DNA of 64,000 nucleotides from Streptomyces sp. HPF1205 (lineage in GTDB: Bacteria; Actinomycetota; Actinomycetes; Streptomycetales; Streptomycetaceae), in assembly GCF_020400825.1 (NCBI RefSeq), contig NZ_JAINVH010000012.1, positions 124,001-188,000 of the forward strand, given 5' to 3'. A program made the position numbers and the translations under genes. This document shows positions 24,348 to 34,300 of this stretch, in pieces (position 1 is the stretch's first letter; each line of letters opens with the position of its first letter). The notes beneath the pieces were generated by a model. It saw only the letters and a list, made by a program, of their open reading frames with translations, was not told the origin of the DNA and did not search any database.

Positions 24348-26195
24348 TTGCCGACGACACCCACGTACCCCGGCGTATACATCGAAGAACTTCCCAGCAG
24401 TGTCCGCACGATCACCGGGGTGACCACCTCGGTCACCGCCTTCGTCGGACAGACGCGCCGGGGGCCTGTGAACAGCCCTGTCACCATCACCGGTTACGCC
24501 GACTACGAACGGCGGTTCGGCGGGCTCGACCCGCTCAGTGCGGTCAGCTACGCCGTCCAGCAGTTCTTCGTCAACGGCGGCTCGGTCGCCGTCGTGGTAC
24601 GGGCGGTCGCCGCCGGCACCGGACAGTCCGCGGCCGTCACCTTGAACTCCACCCAGAGCAGCACCGCGACAGCCGCGCTGCGGATCACCGCCCAGGAGCC
24701 CGGAGCGTGGGGCGGCGGACTGCGGGTGGTGGTCGACTACAACACCACCACCCCCGACCAGACCTTCAACCTGCAGATCTTCGACACCTCCGGCAGTGCC
24801 CGCGAGGTCTTCACCGGGCTGTCCGCCACAGCCGGACAGCCGTCGTTCGCCGAAGCCGTGGTCAACGACGGCTCGGCGCTGATCACCGTCAAGGTCCTCG
24901 CCGAGGAGTGTCCCGACCCGGTCGGCACGGTGTCCAAGCCGTTCGCCACCCCGCTGCCCGACCTCACCAAGGACGTCCAGGTCAAGATCGGCCAGGACGA
25001 GCGGACCCTCAAGATCTACGAGGCGGACCGCGACGGGACCGCCCCGGCCACCGTCACGGACGTCGCCCTGCTGCTCGAACGAAAGCTGCGCGCCCTGCCC
25101 GACGCTCCCGGCAGACGTGTCTTCGCCGGCACCCGAGTGACCGCGTTCGGCAACCGCCTGCAGGTCGTGGCCGGCTCCACCGACCCGGCCGACACCGTCC
25201 GCTTCCTCGGCGAGGCCGCCAACAACCTCGGCCTGGAGGCCTCGGTCAACCCGTCGGTGTTCGCACTCGCCGGTGGCGAGGACGGCGGCGCCCCCGGTCC
25301 GGCCGACCTGATCGGCAGTGAGGCGGCCAAGACCGGCCTCCAGGCGCTGCGGGACGTTCAGGACGTCAACCTGCTGGTCCTGCCGGAGATCTCCGCGTAC
25401 CGGAACGTCGACGACCAGCTCACCGTCCTGTCCGCGGCCGAGGTGCTCGCCGAGGACAAGCGGCTCTTCGTCATCGCCGACGCCCCTGCGACATGGACCG
25501 GCCTCGACGCCGCACGCGCAGGCCTGCCCGCTTTCGACTCCGTCCGCAGCAGCCACGCCGCCCTGTACTTCCCCGCCATCGAGCTGGTCGACCCGCTCAC
25601 CGGGCGGCTGCGCAGCTTCCCGCCCTCCGGTGCCGTGGCCGGCATCTACGCCCGCACCGACAGCGAGCGCGGTGTGTGGAAGGCGCCGGCCGGAACCGAA
25701 TCCGTCCTGGGCGGAGTGCGCGACCTCACCGTGTCGCTGACCGACCGTGAGAACGGACTGCTCAACCCGCTGGGCCTCAACTGCTTCCGCACCTTCCCGG
25801 TCGTCGGCAACGTGGTGTGGGGGGCGCGCACGCTCGAAGGCGCCGACGCGCTGTCCTCGCAGTGGAAGTACGTCCCGGTGCGCCGGCTCGCGATGATGAT
25901 CGAGGAGAGCCTGTACCGCGGTCTGAAATGGGTGGTGTTCGAGCCCAATGACGAACGCCTGTGGTCGCAGATCCGGCTCAACGTCGGGGCGTTCCTGCAC
26001 ATCCTTTTCCAGCAGGGCGCATTCCAGGGGACCACGGCCCGCGAGTCGTATTTCGTTAAATGTGACATGTCGACGACGACGCAGGCCGACATCGACCGCG
26101 GCGTGGTGAATGTCCTCGTCGGATTCGCGCCGGTCAAGCCCGCGGAATTCGTGATCGTCAAGATCGAACAGCTGGCCGGACAGTTCGAGGTATAG
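24348..26195 (+). CDS. Contractile tail sheath protein
   Basis: Product of 615 residues from TTG 24348 (TAGGAGGGGG upstream). It opens TPTYPGVYIEELPSSVRTITGVTTSVTAFVG, the hallmark of phage tail sheath and eCIS sheath proteins. The C-terminal conserved domain has RRLAMMIEESLYRGLKWVVFEPND and ends VVNVLVGFAPVKPAEFVIVKIEQLAGQ, which makes the inter-subunit handshake. About 615 residues is at the large end of the family, the middle (100-330) being the variable outer domain. It surrounds the tube and contracts to drive it forward. First structural gene of the operon, nine bases before the tube gene. Confidence 0.97.
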   Translation: MPTTPTYPGVYIEELPSSVRTITGVTTSVTAFVGQTRRGPVNSPVTITGYADYERRFGGLDPLSAVSYAVQQFFVNGGSVAVVVRAVAAGTGQSAAVTLNSTQSSTATAALRITAQEPGAWGGGLRVVVDYNTTTPDQTFNLQIFDTSGSAREVFTGLSATAGQPSFAEAVVNDGSALITVKVLAEECPDPVGTVSKPFATPLPDLTKDVQVKIGQDERTLKIYEADRDGTAPATVTDVALLLERKLRALPDAPGRRVFAGTRVTAFGNRLQVVAGSTDPADTVRFLGEAANNLGLEASVNPSVFALAGGEDGGAPGPADLIGSEAAKTGLQALRDVQDVNLLVLPEISAYRNVDDQLTVLSAAEVLAEDKRLFVIADAPATWTGLDAARAGLPAFDSVRSSHAALYFPAIELVDPLTGRLRSFPPSGAVAGIYARTDSERGVWKAPAGTESVLGGVRDLTVSLTDRENGLLNPLGLNCFRTFPVVGNVVWGARTLEGADALSSQWKYVPVRRLAMMIEESLYRGLKWVVFEPNDERLWSQIRLNVGAFLHILFQQGAFQGTTARESYFVKCDMSTTTQADIDRGVVNVLVGFAPVKPAEFVIVKIEQLAGQFEV

Positions 26196-26203
26196 GAAGC
26201 TTC

Positions 26204-26728
26204 ATGGCCGAGTTCACCGTCAACGCACAGCGGTTCGACCCCTACAAGAACTTCAAGTTCCTTGTCGTGTGGGACGGCCGCGTGGTCGCGGGCATCAGCA
26301 AGATCAGCCCGCTCAAGCGCACCACGGAAGTGGTCAAGCACCGCAGCGGAGGAGACCCGAGTTCCCCGCGCAAGTCGCCGGGGCGAAGCGAGTTCGAAGC
26401 GATCACCCTGGAGCGCGGGGTCACCCACGACCCCGACTTCGACCGCTGGGCCAACAAGGTCTGGCAGGTCGGCGCGGGCCGCGGCTCCGAGGTCTCCCTC
26501 GCCGACTTCCGCAAGGACCTGGTCATCCAGGTGCTCAACGAGGCCGGTCAGGTCGCCGTCGCGCACAAGGTCTACCGCGCGTGGCCCAGCGAGTACCAGA
26601 TCCTCGGCGAGATGGACGCCAACGCCAACGCGGTCGCCATCCAGTCCCTGAAGCTGGAGTGCGAGGGCTGGGAACGCGACGGCGAGGTGCCCGAACCCGA
26701 AGAGCCCTCCTTCACCAACCCCGCCTAA
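26204..26728 (+). CDS. Inner tail tube protein (gp19/Hcp-like)
   Basis: Product of 174 residues. MAEFTVNAQRFDPYKNFKFLVVWDGRVVAGISKISPLKRTTE and VYRAWPSEYQILGEMDANANAVAIQSLKLECEGW are signatures of the T4 gp19-like tube family (phage tail protein, eCIS Pvc1/Pvc5 type). Subunits form stacked hexamers inside the sheath. Only one tube gene is recognisable here, whereas the PVC and Afp clusters carry several. It lies eight bases after the sheath stop and seven before the next gene. Confidence 0.97.
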   Translation: MAEFTVNAQRFDPYKNFKFLVVWDGRVVAGISKISPLKRTTEVVKHRSGGDPSSPRKSPGRSEFEAITLERGVTHDPDFDRWANKVWQVGAGRGSEVSLADFRKDLVIQVLNEAGQVAVAHKVYRAWPSEYQILGEMDANANAVAIQSLKLECEGWERDGEVPEPEEPSFTNPA

Positions 26729-26734
26729 CCGCAC

Positions 26735-27475
26735 GTGAGTCCGCAAGCGACCCCCGCGGCCGACGCGCTCCTGGCCACCTGGGAGGCGGGGCTGGCGGCC
26801 GGGAACGTGTCACGCGCGCTGCTGCTGCACGCCGCCGCCCGCCCGGCGGCTGCCACCGCCGAACTGATGGCCGTGCCGGTCGGGCAGCGCGACGCAGACC
26901 TGTACGAACTGCGCGCGGCGCTCTTCGGCGACCGGATGAACGTGCGCGTGACCTGCCGCCAGTGTGCCGAGGAGATGGAGTTCGACCTCGCCGCCCGCCG
27001 TATCGCCGCCACCGAGGGCGCGTCCCGCGACGAGTTCACGGTGGAGCACGGCGAATGGAACGTCCGCTTCCGCCTGCCGACCACCGGCGACCTGGCCGTG
27101 GCCGAAACGGCGCCCGCCGCACGTGCCGCCACGATGCTGGCCGAGCGGTGCGTACTGGCGGCGGACCGGGCGGGCGAGGCCGTGGAGGCGGGACAACTGC
27201 CGGAAGACGTAAGGCAGCGGGTCGCCGCGGCAGCCGCCGAGGCCGACCCGCGCGCCGACGTCACGCTCAAGGTCGCCTGCCCCTCCTGCGGCCACCAGGC
27301 GGCCGCCGAACTCGACATCGCCTCGTACCTGTGGGCCGAACTGGACGCCTGGGCGCGCGGCACCCTGCTCGACGTCCATCTGCTGGCCACCGCCTACGGC
27401 TGGAGCGAGCCCGAGATCCTGGCGCTCAGCCCGCTGCGGCGCCGCTACTACCTGGAGCTGTGTGCCGATGCCTGA
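26735..27475 (+). CDS. T4-baseplate-like zinc-ribbon protein of the injection system
   Basis: Product of 246 residues. It contains YELRAALFGDRMNVRVTCRQCAEEMEFDL and later ACPSCGHQAAAELDI: two CxxC pairs able to bind one zinc. This pattern matches the T4 base-plate protein family (gp26/gp51-like) found in phage-tail-like clusters next to the tube gene. The end WSEPEILALSPLRRRYYLELC is also typical. Likely a chaperone or baseplate hub assembly factor. GTG start; the end overlaps the next gene by eight bases (ATGCCTGA), so translation is coupled. Confidence 0.8.
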   Translation: MSPQATPAADALLATWEAGLAAGNVSRALLLHAAARPAAATAELMAVPVGQRDADLYELRAALFGDRMNVRVTCRQCAEEMEFDLAARRIAATEGASRDEFTVEHGEWNVRFRLPTTGDLAVAETAPAARAATMLAERCVLAADRAGEAVEAGQLPEDVRQRVAAAAAEADPRADVTLKVACPSCGHQAAAELDIASYLWAELDAWARGTLLDVHLLATAYGWSEPEILALSPLRRRYYLELCADA

Positions 27476-28178
27476 CTTCTTCGACCGCCTGGTGGCGCGC
27501 CACGCACCGGACGCCGGTGGGGCGCCGCGGGCCCGGCCGCGCCTGCCGGGCCCCTTCGAGCGCCTCGACACGCGCGACCCGCAGGCCGACCCGCCGCTCC
27601 TTGACACCGAACGGCCCGCGCCACCGCCCTCGGCCCCCCTGGTACGGGCGGCACCGGCAGCCGGGCCGGCCGTCACCGCGCCGGTCGCGCGGCCCGGGCA
27701 ACCCGCCGCGGCGCGCGTTCCCCTGGTGGTGCGCGAGACGGCCTCACCGGAGCAGGGCGCGCTCGTGGCCCCAGCCGTGCCGAGGTTCGAGCCCGCCGCC
27801 GCGGCGGTTCGTGAGGGGGAACGGGGGGCCCGCCGGGAGACAGCGGCGCCGAGGCAGGAACAGCGGGGCCGGAGCGAACCGCGGGAGGGCCGGGAGCGCG
27901 TGGTGATCCGCGAGTCCGCGGCGGCCCTGGCCGCACCGCCCGCCACCACCCCGCCCCGTACGCCCGCCCGGCCCGCGACCGCCGCCGCGCGGCAGCCCGC
28001 GAGCCGCCCGAAGCCACCGGAGCGGATCGTCCACGTCAGCATCGGACGCCTGGAGGTCACGGCCGCCGGCCGGCGTCCCGGCGCCGAGCGCCGCCCGGAC
28101 CGCGCCGGACGCGCGGTCCGTGCCACCCCCGTGCTGAGCCTGGAGAAGTACCTGACCCGGGGGGAGGAGCAGCGGTGA
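27468..28178 (+). CDS. Disordered injection-system protein with conserved C-terminal beta motif
   Basis: Product of 236 residues, mostly Pro/Ala/Arg-rich and without predicted fold, ending in a short ordered part, RIVHVSIGRLEVTAAGRR, and LSLEKYLTRGEEQR. Proteins with this architecture occupy the same slot in actinobacterial injection clusters; the function is unknown. The start ATG 27468 overlaps the previous gene and the GTGA at the end overlaps the next, so it is part of the coupled operon. A scaffold or linker role is only a guess. Confidence 0.65.
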   Translation: MPDFFDRLVARHAPDAGGAPRARPRLPGPFERLDTRDPQADPPLLDTERPAPPPSAPLVRAAPAAGPAVTAPVARPGQPAAARVPLVVRETASPEQGALVAPAVPRFEPAAAAVREGERGARRETAAPRQEQRGRSEPREGRERVVIRESAAALAAPPATTPPRTPARPATAAARQPASRPKPPERIVHVSIGRLEVTAAGRRPGAERRPDRAGRAVRATPVLSLEKYLTRGEEQR

Positions 28179-28834
28179 GCAACACCCTCGCCGTGGCCAC
28201 CGTGACCGAGGGACTGCGGCAGCTGATCGCGCAGTCGCTCGCGCCGGACATCCCCTTCGCCGTCGACGTCGCCGCGCGCAAGCCGCCCACGGACCCGCCG
28301 GCCGATCCGACGATCACCATCTTTCTGTACCAGGTCACGCCCAACGCCTCGCTGCGCAACGCTGACGCGCCCACCCGCGCCGCCGACGGCACCGTGCTCA
28401 CCAGGCCCGCCGCCGCACTCGACCTGCACTTCCTGATCAGCTTCTACGGCGACGAGGCGGAACTGATCCCGCAGCGGCTGCTCGGCTGCGTCGTGCGCAC
28501 CCTCCACGAAAACCCCGTCCTGCCCAGGACGTTGATCGAGGCGGCGGCGGAGCAGCCGTACCTGCACGGCTCGGACCTGGCCGACTCGCCGCAGCGGGTG
28601 CGGTTCACGCCCACCGCGCTCGACATCGACGACACCTCGAAGCTGTGGGGGATGCTCTACCAGAACCAGACGCCCTACGCCCTTTCCCTCGTCTACCAGG
28701 GCATCGCCGTCCTGATCGAAGGACGCGGCAAGCCCGTCACCGGCAAGCCGGTCCGGACCCGTACGGTGCGCGCCGTTCCCTCGGTGCCGCCCGTCACGCA
28801 ACCGGCGACCACGGGCACCACCGAGCAGGGCTGA
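28175..28834 (+). CDS. DUF4255 (Pvc16-like) tail cap/terminator protein
   Basis: Product of 219 residues. TEGLRQLIAQSL, ITIFLYQVTPNASLRN, LDLHFLISFYGDEAELIPQRLLGCVVRTLHENPVL and KLWGMLYQNQTPYALSLVYQGIAVLIEG are characteristic of the DUF4255/Pvc16_N family. In the characterised PVC and Afp particles this protein caps the end of the sheath and tube away from the baseplate. The GTG start overlaps the upstream stop (GTGA). The C-terminal 30 residues are a low-complexity Thr/Pro tail. Confidence 0.9.
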   Translation: MSNTLAVATVTEGLRQLIAQSLAPDIPFAVDVAARKPPTDPPADPTITIFLYQVTPNASLRNADAPTRAADGTVLTRPAAALDLHFLISFYGDEAELIPQRLLGCVVRTLHENPVLPRTLIEAAAEQPYLHGSDLADSPQRVRFTPTALDIDDTSKLWGMLYQNQTPYALSLVYQGIAVLIEGRGKPVTGKPVRTRTVRAVPSVPPVTQPATTGTTEQG

Positions 28835-28849
28835 CGGGGGGGATGAGCG

Positions 28850-30970
28850 GTGACTGGGGAGGAAGCGGCACGGGCAGCGCGTTCCGGAGGGAGCCGGCGT
28901 GCCGCCGGCCGGGCCGGCGGACATCGCGACGGCGACCGGGCCGCCACCCGTGGGGCCGCCGGTGACGCGGTCGTCACCGACCGGGGTGATCCGCACCAGC
29001 GGGCGCTCGCCGGGGCCGTCCGGTCCGTCCTGACGCACCTCGACGAGCACGCGGCCGGGCGGACCGGTCCGGCGGGCGGTACGCGAGAGGCGGATGAACG
29101 GGCCGGTGCGGCCGACCGCGCAGCGGACGCCGCCGGCGCGCGAGGCGCGGCCCGGGCTCCCGTAGCGGGCAGCGCCCTCGACGTGCTCTGTTCCTCCTTC
29201 GGACTGACTCCCTTCGAACGCGACGTCCTCGTCCTCACCGCGGCCGCGGAAGTGGACGCCACCACCGGGGGCCGCTGCGCGGCCGCTGCCGCTGACCCGG
29301 CCCGCCCGTACCCCACCTTCGCCCTCGCGCTCGCCGCCCTGGCCGAGCCGCACTGGAGCGCGCTCACCCCGGTGGCGCCGCTGCGCCGCTGGCGGCTGGT
29401 CGAGCTGGACGATGAAGCGGCCCTGACCGCCTCCCGGCTGCGGATCGACGAACGCGTCCTGCACTTCCTCGTCGGCGTTCCCTACCTCGACGTACGGCTG
29501 CACGGCCTGCTGACCCGCGTTCCCGCACCCTCCGCCGCCCTCGCGCCCGCCCACACGGCCTGCGCGCAAGCCGTCGCGGTGGCCTGGGACGAGGCCGCGC
29601 CCGACGGGCCGCCGCACGTCGAACTGACCGGAGCCGACCGCCGCAGCCGCTGGGACGTCGCCGCGGCCGCGGCCCGGGAGGTCGGGATCGGCCTGTACGC
29701 GGTCGACGCCGACCATCTCCCCGGCGACCCCGCCGAACGCGACCAACTCGCCCGGCTCTGGCAGCGCGAAGCCATCCTGCTGCCCGCTGCGCTCCTCGTC
29801 GAGGCCGCCGAGCACGGCGAGCCGTCCGCACGCGGCACGGCAGCCACGACCGACGCCTTCGCCGCCGCACTCGCCGTACCCGTAGTGCTCTCCAGCACCG
29901 ACCCGCAGGGTCCCGGGGCCCGGGTGCGGGCCGAACGAGTGACCGTACCGCCGCTGACCCCCGACGAGCAGCTGCTGATCTGGAGGCACGCCCTCGACGG
30001 CGTGCCGGGGCTCGGCGAACACGACCTGCGCGACCTCGTGGCCCAGTTCTCCCTGCCCGGGCACGTCATCCGCGACGCCGCCGGCGCCGTACGACGCGCC
30101 GGGGGCGACGACCCCACCCGTCTGGCCTGGCACGCCGGGCTCGCCGAGGCCCGCATGGCCCTCGACGAGTTGGGGCGGCGTGTCGAACCCCGGGCGACCT
30201 GGGACGACCTCGTGCTCGCCGAACGCCAGCGGGCCGTGCTCCACGAGGTCGTCGCCCACGTACGGCAGCGCTCGACCGTGCACCAGGAATGGGGCTTCGA
30301 GAACGTCCTGCGGCGCGGGCTCGGAGTCACCGCGCTCTTCGCGGGCGGCTCCGGCACCGGCAAGACGCTGGCCGCCGAGGTCGTGGCCGGCGAACTCGGC
30401 GTGGACCTGTTCGTGATCGACCTGTCCCAGGTGGTCAGCAAGTACATCGGAGAGACCGAGAAGAACCTGCGCCGCGTCTTCGACGCCGCCGAACGAGGCG
30501 GCGCGCTGCTGTTGTTCGACGAGGCCGACGCGCTGTTCGGCAAGCGCAGCGAGGTCAAGGACAGCCACGACCGCTACGCCAACCTCGAAGTCAGCTACCT
30601 GCTGATGCGCATGGAGGCGTACCGGGGACTGGCCGTCCTCACCACGAACATGAAGAAAGCCCTCGACAGCGCCTTCATGCGCCGCATCCGCTTCGTCGTC
30701 GACTTCCCCTTCCCGTCCGTGGCCGAACGCGCCCAGATCTGGCGCCGCGTCATCCCGGCCCGCACACCGACCAAGGACATCGACCCCGAACTCCTCGCCC
30801 AGCTCACCGTCGCGGGCGGTTCCATCCGCAACATCGCCCTGGCGGGTGCGTTCCTCGCCGCCGAGGAGGGCCGCCCGCTGCAGATGCGGCACATGCTCGC
30901 CGCCACCCGCACCGAATACCTCAAGCTCGAACGATCCCTGACTCCGTCGGAGGTCCAGGGATGGGTGTGA
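28850..30970 (+). CDS. AAA+ ATPase of the injection system (Pvc15-like)
   Basis: Product of 706 residues. The N-terminal 100 residues are Arg/Ala/Gly-rich and variable; a helical and degenerate ATPase-like region follows; the C-terminal half is a complete AAA+ module with Walker A GGSGTGKT near residue 500, Walker B LLLFDEADALFG near 555, a sensor in LTTNMK and arginine-finger region DSAFMRRIRFVVDFPFP. In eCIS clusters this ATPase is conserved and is thought to load or unfold effectors. GTG 28850. The last eight bases overlap the next gene (ATGGGTGTGA). Confidence 0.93.
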   Translation: MTGEEAARAARSGGSRRAAGRAGGHRDGDRAATRGAAGDAVVTDRGDPHQRALAGAVRSVLTHLDEHAAGRTGPAGGTREADERAGAADRAADAAGARGAARAPVAGSALDVLCSSFGLTPFERDVLVLTAAAEVDATTGGRCAAAAADPARPYPTFALALAALAEPHWSALTPVAPLRRWRLVELDDEAALTASRLRIDERVLHFLVGVPYLDVRLHGLLTRVPAPSAALAPAHTACAQAVAVAWDEAAPDGPPHVELTGADRRSRWDVAAAAAREVGIGLYAVDADHLPGDPAERDQLARLWQREAILLPAALLVEAAEHGEPSARGTAATTDAFAAALAVPVVLSSTDPQGPGARVRAERVTVPPLTPDEQLLIWRHALDGVPGLGEHDLRDLVAQFSLPGHVIRDAAGAVRRAGGDDPTRLAWHAGLAEARMALDELGRRVEPRATWDDLVLAERQRAVLHEVVAHVRQRSTVHQEWGFENVLRRGLGVTALFAGGSGTGKTLAAEVVAGELGVDLFVIDLSQVVSKYIGETEKNLRRVFDAAERGGALLLFDEADALFGKRSEVKDSHDRYANLEVSYLLMRMEAYRGLAVLTTNMKKALDSAFMRRIRFVVDFPFPSVAERAQIWRRVIPARTPTKDIDPELLAQLTVAGGSIRNIALAGAFLAAEEGRPLQMRHMLAATRTEYLKLERSLTPSEVQGWV

Positions 30971-31380
30971 ACGGGAGTCGGGCGGATTCGCAACCGGTGG
31001 ACGTGCGACCGCTGGACGTGCGACCGGCGGACCGTAAGGCGCCGGGCGCGACGCCGGCGAGCGGGACGCAGTCGGCGGTTGTGCCGCCCGCAGGACCTGC
31101 CTCCGTCCGGGTCGAGATCGGCGAGCTGGTGCTCGAAGGCTTCGGACCGGTCGACTCCGACCGTGTCTCGGAGACGTTCCGGCGCGAGCTGGCCCGACTC
31201 GTCACCGAGCGGGGCGTGCCGCTCGCAGCCGACGGGGACCGCGCGGTGAACGTGCTGTCCGGGCTCCCGGCGCTGCCGGCCACCACCTCACCGGACCGGC
31301 TCGGCGAAGCGCTGGCGCGGGCGGTCCACGCGGGTCTGGCCGGACGCGCCCGGTCCGGCCGGGTCAGGCGGCGCACATGA
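30961..31380 (+). CDS. Small conserved injection-system protein between ATPase and DUF4157 effector
   Basis: Product of 139 residues. The first 45 residues are disordered (with a repeated DVRP). The conserved part reads VRVEIGELVLEGFGPVDSDRVSETFRRELARLV and SGLPALPATTSPDRLGEALARAVHAGL. Proteins of this type sit between the ATPase and DUF4157 genes in many eCIS clusters; the function is unknown, perhaps an effector-loading adaptor given its place. Start overlaps the ATPase end and its stop overlaps the effector start (ATGA), so all three are coupled. Confidence 0.7.
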   Translation: MGVNGSRADSQPVDVRPLDVRPADRKAPGATPASGTQSAVVPPAGPASVRVEIGELVLEGFGPVDSDRVSETFRRELARLVTERGVPLAADGDRAVNVLSGLPALPATTSPDRLGEALARAVHAGLAGRARSGRVRRRT

Positions 31381-34300
31381 GCACGGCGCACGCCCCCGCC
31401 CGTCAGCCCGTCCGGCGTGACGGCAAGCAGAAGGCACGAGGCACGCGGCGCCCGGCCCGGATGCCCGAGCCCAAGCAGATCATCAGCGGCGCCGGCCATC
31501 CGCTCGACCCGGGCGTGCGGCGGGAGCTGGAGGCGCGGCTCGGCCACGACTTCAGCCGCGTGCGCGTCCACACCGACGCCGACTCCGCCGCCCTGACCGA
31601 ACTGGTCGGCGCCGACGCCGTCACCGTCGGACAGGACATCTTCTTCCGCGAGGGCGCCTTCCGCCCCGGTACCCAGGACGGCCGTCGGCTGCTCGCCCAC
31701 GAACTCCTGCACACCGTTCAAGCCCCGCACCCCCTCGGCGCGCTGCGGGCCGGACGTGACCTCGGCGGTGTGAGCCTTCCGCAGGACGCGATCGAACGGC
31801 AGGCGGAGACGGGCGCCCGCGGGATCGACCGAGCCGCCGAGACCACGCCCGCGGCCACCCCCGGCTGGCTGCGCTACGCCAGGGTCGACGCCGACCGGTT
31901 GCGCACCGAACGCCTCGACCCGGCGACGCTGGTCGACCGCCTCACGGCCGGCATCCTGCGTTCGCTGCGCGGCGACCCGACCGACGTCTCGGGGCGGGTC
32001 CGACTGCAACTCGCCCGTTTCACACCGGAGTTGCAGTCGGCTGTGCTCGACCGCATGGAGCGGCGACTTCCCTCCGCGGACTACGAACGGTTGCTGGACC
32101 TGGTCCGGGCCGCGGAAGAACAGGGCGGTCCGCTGGGCGCCGACCCCGCGCGGACACCGGAACCGGTCACCGACACGGCCGATCGCACCGAGAGCGACCG
32201 TGACCGCGGACGGCAGGACGCGTACGACGAGCGCGAGTCGCGGCGGCAGCGGAAGGAGGACACGAAGGAGGCGCGCCAACGCGGGACGCGGCGCACGGAC
32301 GGCTCGGACAAGGAGCGGTCCGGGAGCGGGGCCGCGGACCGGGACGGCGACCGTGAGCACGAGCACGAGCACGAGCACGAGCAGGAGCACGAGCACGAGT
32401 ACGAGTCCGGCCGCGGCCACGAGTCCGGTGCGGCGGCCGGCGACCGTGCGGCGCGGCGCAGGGAACGGGCCGAAAACAAGGGCCGTTCGGGCGGCTCGTC
32501 CGGTGCGGCGCGGGCCGGGGAGGCGGACTCCTCGGGTGCGGGTGCGGGTGCGGGTGCGGGTGCGAGTACGGCAACGGGCGCCTCGGCGGACGCGGCGGCC
32601 GAGCGGGACGGTCAGGGCGCCCCGGCCACCGACCAGGCAGCCGACCAGGGACCCGACGACCGGGCCGGGACCCAGCAGCCGGACCGGGCTGCGCAGGACC
32701 GGCTCCAGGGCCGGGCACAGGACCAGGCACAGGACCAGGCCGGTTCGCGGCAGCAGGGCTCCGACGCGCAGCAGGGCCCCGGCGGACAGTCGGAGACCAA
32801 GGAGCCCGAACGCAAGCCCGCAGCCGCCAAAGCGCCCGGCTCGCCCGAGGAGCAGCGCAGGACCGACGCGAAGCAGCCCGTCGCGGGTTCGAAGGCCACG
32901 AATCCCGACCACCTGCCGACGCCGCGGCCCGGACCGGTTCGCCCGGAGCTCGTGGACGAGATCGCCGAGGCGGCCGACGGTTCGCTCGCCCGGCACGGCC
33001 TGCTCGACCGCGACGAGGAGCACGGCGAACCGCGCGAGGAGGAGCAGCCGGAAGGGCTGGAAGCGGGCGCCGGCAGCGAGATCGAGGCGCCGGGCGGCGA
33101 ACTGGCCGCCGAGGCGGCGGGGCCGGGCGGGACGGAGCTCACAGCCGAGGACTTCCTGCCCTCCACCGACCTCGACGTGTCATCGGTGCCGACCGCGGAC
33201 CGGCTCCGGCTGCCGACCGACGGCTCGTCAGGGGAAACCCCCGCCGCGCCGAGCTTTCCGGCACCACCCACCACCAAGGCCGAGCAGGTCCAGGCGCAGC
33301 GCGACGCCGCGCGCGCCGACGACGAGCCCGCCGAACCGGAACCGGTCGGGCGGCCGAGCCGGCCCGCACGCTCCACGCCCGAGCCGGGCCCCGTCGCCGA
33401 GGGCGAGGCCGAGGGGCGCACGGTCCGTGACCTGCAGACGGAGCAGCCCGTCGAGCAGGAGGTCGGGCCGGCCCCGGACTCCACCGGGTCGGCGGCCGGC
33501 GGCACACCCGAGGCCGCGGTCCCCGACCCCGTAACGGAGTCCGAGGGTCCCGGCGGCCCGGCGCAGGCGGACACCACGGGGTCCGCGCAGGAGAGCGCGG
33601 CCGAACACAACGAACGCCAGGAGTCCGAGCGCGCCGCCCCAGCGGGGGCCACGGCGTCCGCCGCCCCGCACCGGGACGAGCCCGCGGGAGCCGGACGTGT
33701 CACCGGGCCCGGCACCTCGCGCACGCGACAGGCGCCCGCGCCCGGGGCCGGCGCCGCGGTGCCCGCGGGACCTGGCGCGGCCCCCGCGGCAACCGCCCGT
33801 ACCGCGACCGGTCCGGCGGCTGAGCAGACCGACGCGCCCGGCGCTCTCGGGGCCCCCGGAGCGCAGCCTGCCCCCGGCGCCTCACTCGAACCGGGTGGCG
33901 GTGCCTGCGCCGGCCCCCAGCAGCCGAGCACCGAGGCCGACAAGCCGGAAGGCAGCGGCGGCGGTTGCGGTGGCGGTGGTGGCGGCGCGGCCAAGCAGGA
34001 GCAGAAGCCCGCCCCGCCCGACGTGTCGAACCAGGACCCGCAGGCCGCCATGGCGACGGCCGGCAGCCTGCCGCCGGACCGGACGGTGACCACCTTGTAC
34101 GGCGTGGACGGCGCCGTGGACCACTCGATCGGCAAGCAGCAGGCCGAACTCAAGGCCGCCCCGCCGACCGCGCAGCGGCCCTCGGGCGCGCCACGGACCC
34201 AGTCCGGCACACCGCAGGAGGCCCCGCCCGCCGAGGCCGTCGCGGGCCGGCTGGAACGGGTCACCCCGCAGGGCGACCGGGGCGGGCCCCAGAAGGCCGC

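Noticed and set aside
26810..30892. A very long open frame on the minus strand opposite the tube-to-ATPase genes
   Set aside because: It is the mirror of real plus-strand genes in high-GC DNA: Gly/Arg/Asp-rich, no Shine-Dalgarno site and no recognisable domain. Similar long antisense frames at 30921-33023, 33882-36572 and 41854-45360 were dropped for the same reason.
32355..32570. Regularly spaced repeats considered as a CRISPR-like array
   Set aside because: Six-base units without spacers, inside a continuous reading frame; these are coding microsatellites.
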